Shown piece after piece: positions 61,843 to 64,000 of a DNA stretch of 64,000 bases (position 1 is its first letter; every line of letters begins with the position of its first letter). The stretch is from NCBI RefSeq assembly GCF_001685015.1, contig NZ_MAYT01000029.1, positions 62,001 to 126,000 of the forward strand. Reading direction: 5' to 3'. The notes below the pieces were generated by a model. The model was not told the DNA's origin. It did no database searches and saw nothing but the letters and a program-made list of their open reading frames with translations. The DNA comes from Pseudobacillus wudalianchiensis. GTDB lineage: Bacteria; Bacillota; Bacilli; Bacillales; Domibacillaceae. A program made the translations under genes and the position numbers.

Positions 61843-61867
61843 TTTCCCCGTTCACTAAAACCTAAAC
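61843..61867 (-). promoter_or_regulatory. Sigma-B-type promoter for the 17M-like gene
   Basis: On the minus strand GTTTAG at 61867-61862, 13 bp spacer and GGGAAA at 61848-61843, 42 bp before the start codon. Confidence 0.6.
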
Positions 61868-61881
61868 AAAAATATTCAAAG

Positions 61882-61908
61882 GTTTAACCTTCCTTTAAAA
61901 ACGGGTAT
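61882..61908 (+). promoter_or_regulatory. Sigma-B-type promoter for the small hydrophilic protein
   Basis: GTTTAA at 61882-61887 and GGGTAT at 61903-61908 match the consensus fully, with a 15 bp spacer, 32 bp before the ATG at 61940. The two sigma-B-type promoters are back to back. Confidence 0.75.
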
Positions 61909-61939
61909 TTATTCATTAAATAATAATGGAGGTGGCCTA

Positions 61940-62152
61940 ATGGCTAAAGAAATTAAAAAAGGATTCGGTAAAAATAATATGAATAATCCGGATCAAATGA
62001 AAACCGATAAAGAAAGCCTATACGATAAATTCGAGAGTGAACAAACAGTAGATTCTATTCCGTTAGAAGATTTAAGAATGGAGCAAGAAGAAGAAAAAGA
62101 CAAGCATGCCACAAAAGATAATTCCTCAAGTGAAGAAAAGTTCCCTGGGTAA
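61940..62152 (+). CDS. Small highly charged protein of unknown function (70 aa)
   Basis: 70 residues, mostly Lys, Glu, Asp and Ser with no hydrophobic segment, likely disordered. It begins MAKEIKKGFGKNN and has an EEEKDKHATKDNSSSEEK C-terminal stretch. GGAGGTGG is about 7 bp before the ATG. A consensus sigma-B-type promoter and the divergent general stress gene support a stress role, perhaps as a hydrophilin-like protectant; that is inference. I do not recognise a family. Confidence 0.7.
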   Translation: MAKEIKKGFGKNNMNNPDQMKTDKESLYDKFESEQTVDSIPLEDLRMEQEEEKDKHATKDNSSSEEKFPG

Positions 62153-62186
62153 ATCTGCCGGATATACGGCAGATTTTTCTTTTTTC
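62151..62186 (+). terminator. Terminator of the small stress gene
   Basis: AAATCTGCCG and CGGCAGATTT pair with a 5-7-base loop, then a T-rich run. Confidence 0.9.
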
Positions 62187-62233
62187 CTGCTATAATAACT
62201 AATAAAGTTTTTATACAAGAAGGGCGGCTTATT

Positions 62234-63151
62234 GTGAGTGGTTCCAGAGTTTATTTCATTTTAACGGCGATCATGCTAATGTGGGGAATCAACGTATCCA
62301 TTATTAAAATACTAGTGGAGCACTTTACGCCCGTTACCATTACAGCATGCAGAATTTTTGCAGCGGCGATCACGGTCTTTCTTACGCTCGGGATACTTGG
62401 CAAAGTTCGCTGGCCTCGTCACAATGAATGGATTTACATAGTTGGCGGAGCCTTCCTTAGCGTCGTGGGCCATCATTATTTTTTATCAGAGGGCCTATCG
62501 AAAACAACAGCGGCTAATGGCGGCTTAATCCTTGGGCTTGGTCCGCTGCTGACAGCTATTCTGTCCATGGCTTTATTAAAACAGCGGCCAACCAAAATCC
62601 GCCTTCTCGGTTTTCTCCTCGGTGGTGCCGGGGTCAGCTTTACCGTTCTTGCCGGCAGTGGAGGCGTTACAGCGGCTTCGACAGGAGATTTTAACGTTTT
62701 TTTGTCGATTTTATCGCAAGCACTGAGCTTTATCGTCATCAAAAAGGCAGCCGAAACATTGGATCCGCGGCTGTTAACCGGGTACATGCTGCTAATTGGT
62801 TCTGTCATTCTCTTTCTAATCAGCTTATGGAAAGAGCCATGGGGACTAGAAAGTCTGACGAATGGATCCCCTGCTGTTTGGACTGCTTTCTTCTTTTCTG
62901 CTATTTTGGCGACCGCGCTCGGCCACATGGTCTACAACCGGGCCATTGGACAAATTGGCGCCGCAGAGGCCTCTATCTTTTTAAATCTAAATACCTTTTT
63001 CTCTTTAATCGGCGCCTCCCTATTTCTTGGAGAGGCCATTTTGCCAGCTCATTTCATCGGCTTACTGCTTATTGTTCCCGGTGTACTGCTCGGCTCCGGC
63101 TCACTAGAGGAATGGATGCTTCGCCAGCGAAGAAAATTGCAGCAACGATAA
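62234..63151 (+). CDS. EamA/DMT-family membrane transporter
   Basis: About 305 residues with ten predicted helices in two EamA repeats (MLMWGINVSIIKILVEHFTPVTI; second repeat after residue 150). Motifs GHHYFLSEGLSKTTAANGGLILGLGPLLTA and GAAEASIFLNLNTFFSLIGA are typical of the family. It starts with GTG after AGAAGGGCGG. The substrate is unknown. It is a different subfamily from the transporter at 4104-5006. Convergent with the glycosylase gene. Confidence 0.83.
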   Translation: MSGSRVYFILTAIMLMWGINVSIIKILVEHFTPVTITACRIFAAAITVFLTLGILGKVRWPRHNEWIYIVGGAFLSVVGHHYFLSEGLSKTTAANGGLILGLGPLLTAILSMALLKQRPTKIRLLGFLLGGAGVSFTVLAGSGGVTAASTGDFNVFLSILSQALSFIVIKKAAETLDPRLLTGYMLLIGSVILFLISLWKEPWGLESLTNGSPAVWTAFFFSAILATALGHMVYNRAIGQIGAAEASIFLNLNTFFSLIGASLFLGEAILPAHFIGLLLIVPGVLLGSGSLEEWMLRQRRKLQQR

Positions 63152-63179
63152 AAGGCAGCGCATGATGCGCTGCCTTTTA
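63150..63179. terminator. Bidirectional terminator between transporter and glycosylase genes
   Basis: AAAAGGCAGCGCAT and ATGCGCTGCCTTTT form a 14 bp stem and touch the stop codons of both convergent genes. Confidence 0.92.
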
Positions 63180-63773
63180 CCTTGACACAAATTCATTGCC
63201 TGTTACCCAAAACCTCCACGGATAATCCTTTGCCTCTCCCGAATTGTCGATGCCGATGCGCGGACCTGTTGAAATGTCTTTAGGTGTGAACCCTTTTCCG
63301 ATATAGAGTGGCGGTTCATCAAAGCGGCGGCCGTAATCTTCCATTGTGATTCCTAATGCTTTCGTTAATTTTCCCGGGCCGCTCGTTAAGTTTTTCAGCG
63401 AGGTTCCTCCCCTTCTTTCAATCATTAAATCAATTCCTTCATAGGGCTCTACTGCTCGGATGAGCACCGCTTCAGGTATATCTTTTTCTGCAGATACAAC
63501 GTTCACAAGACAGTGTGTATGCATAACATACGTATATACATGTCCTGCGTCATGAAACATAATTTCTGTTCGCTTCGTTCGGCGATTATTAAAGCTGTGT
63601 GCAGCCCGATCCATAGGCCCCTTATAGGCTTCCGTTTCTACGATAAATCCCGCTGCTGTCCCTTCTTCCGTTTCTTTTACTAATAAACAGCCTAGCAGCG
63701 ACTCAGCTAATTGCAGCGTGGGCTGCTGAAAGAAAGACTTCTCTACTGGAATAAATTCTACTTCCTGTTCCAT
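63177..63773 (-). CDS. DNA-3-methyladenine glycosylase (AAG/MPG family)
   Basis: Removes alkylated and deaminated purines from DNA as the first step of base excision. 198 residues. Family motifs: LLGCLLVKETEEG, IVETEAYKGPMDRAAHSFNNRRTKR (catalytic Glu in VETEAY), GHVYTYVMHTHCLVNVV, LIRAVEP and LTSGPGKLTKALGI. Equivalent to B. subtilis YxlJ. GAGGAG precedes the ATG. Confidence 0.93.
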   Translation of the reverse strand: MEQEVEFIPVEKSFFQQPTLQLAESLLGCLLVKETEEGTAAGFIVETEAYKGPMDRAAHSFNNRRTKRTEIMFHDAGHVYTYVMHTHCLVNVVSAEKDIPEAVLIRAVEPYEGIDLMIERRGGTSLKNLTSGPGKLTKALGITMEDYGRRFDEPPLYIGKGFTPKDISTGPRIGIDNSGEAKDYPWRFWVTGNEFVSR

Positions 63774-64000
63774 GTTAACTCCTCTCTTCTCTCTATGTTT
63801 CGTTATTCAGCTTTTCCCTTGCCTTGTTATAAAAAAACAAACCTTTCCAGTGTTTAAACTATTCTTTGTTTCTAGTCTATATAGCGTGTTTTATTTTCTT
63901 CGTGAATAGGCTGTGCTTTTCGCATCAAAAATAATCTAAAATAATTCGAAAATAGAGTGTTCGAACTTTTTTACCGATATTTTTTCGTTAGATCGTTTAC
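63774..64000. other. AT-rich right edge without a recognisable gene
   Basis: Upstream side of the glycosylase gene. I see no open frame with a ribosome site, no hairpin with T-run and no clear promoter in these 227 bp. Confidence 0.5.

Noticed and set aside
1-64000. CRISPR arrays, tRNA or rRNA genes, prophage or insertion sequences
   Set aside because: No regularly spaced repeats, cloverleaf-like genes, transposase or phage structural genes were seen on reading both strands.

Overview
This 64 kb window is a chromosomal stretch from a low-to-moderate GC, endospore-former-type Firmicute of the family Bacillaceae. The evidence is Bacillus-type ribosome binding sites (AAGGAGG), SAM-I and cobalamin riboswitches, sigma-B-type promoters and many proteins whose closest remembered relatives are from Bacillus (MreBH, YitJ, QueF, YfmL/YfmM, MtnE/MtnU, bacterial NO synthase). 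No tRNA, rRNA, CRISPR array, prophage, transposase or plasmid gene was seen. This is mostly core and metabolic-accessory sequence.

Layout. 1-5 kb: the 5' part of argF (runs off the left edge), an acyl-CoA thioesterase, mreBH, nitric oxide synthase and an EamA transporter. 5-11 kb: a SAM-I riboswitch driving yitJ-metH (folate and B12-dependent methionine synthesis). 11-12.8 kb: a small unknown protein, a cold-shock protein, queF and a thioredoxin-like protein. 12.9-17.7 kb: the livKHMGF branched-chain amino acid ABC transporter operon. 18-20.4 kb: beta-carbonic anhydrase and a metallo-beta-lactamase-fold/TetR pair with a palindromic operator. 20.4-31.2 kb: a 13-gene cobalamin salvage operon behind a cobalamin riboswitch (btuF-btuC-btuD::cbiZ-cbiB-cobD-cobU-cobQ'-cobS-cobC-cobU2-pduO-cblT-cblS). 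31.6-34.4 kb: bioDA and divergent bioY around a BirA-like operator. 34.5-38.2 kb: an MFS transporter, an RraA-like protein and two sigma-B-type general stress genes. 38.3-41.2 kb: pabBAC. 41.3-46 kb: an AAC(3)-family acetyltransferase, a SAM-I-riboswitch-controlled degenerate methyltransferase, mtnE/mtnU (methionine salvage) and metA. 46-64 kb: topB, a large membrane protein, an NlpC/P60 hydrolase, a CNNM/CorC protein, yfmM, a Dph6-like ATPase, a membrane PAS-PP2C phosphatase, the yfmL helicase, a secreted phosphodiesterase-type enzyme, a third general stress gene divergent from a small protein, a DMT transporter and a 3-methyladenine glycosylase.

How it fits together. Methionine/SAM metabolism (two S-boxes, yitJ, metH, metA, mtnE, mtnU) and B12 salvage meet in this window: MetH needs the cobalamin that the btu/cob operon imports, remodels and completes. 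The B12 operon has no corrin-ring genes. It combines import (BtuFCD), removal of foreign aminopropanol or lower-loop material (CbiZ), reassembly (CobD, CbiB, two CobU-like proteins, CobS, CobC), adenosylation (PduO) and alpha-ribazole uptake and phosphorylation (CblT, CblS) instead of CobT. General stress genes at 36.6, 37.2, 61.8 and 61.9 kb share sigma-B-type promoters, and a membrane PAS-PP2C phosphatase at 55.7 kb could belong upstream of such a pathway.

The most notable unexplained signals are: a dispersed intergenic repeat (two clear copies about 89% identical over 83 bp at 35.8 and 57.6 kb, plus two decayed copies) placed next to intrinsic terminators; two CobU-like proteins that each seem to keep different conserved motifs; a CobQ homologue without its glutaminase domain; and a degenerate methyltransferase under SAM-riboswitch control.
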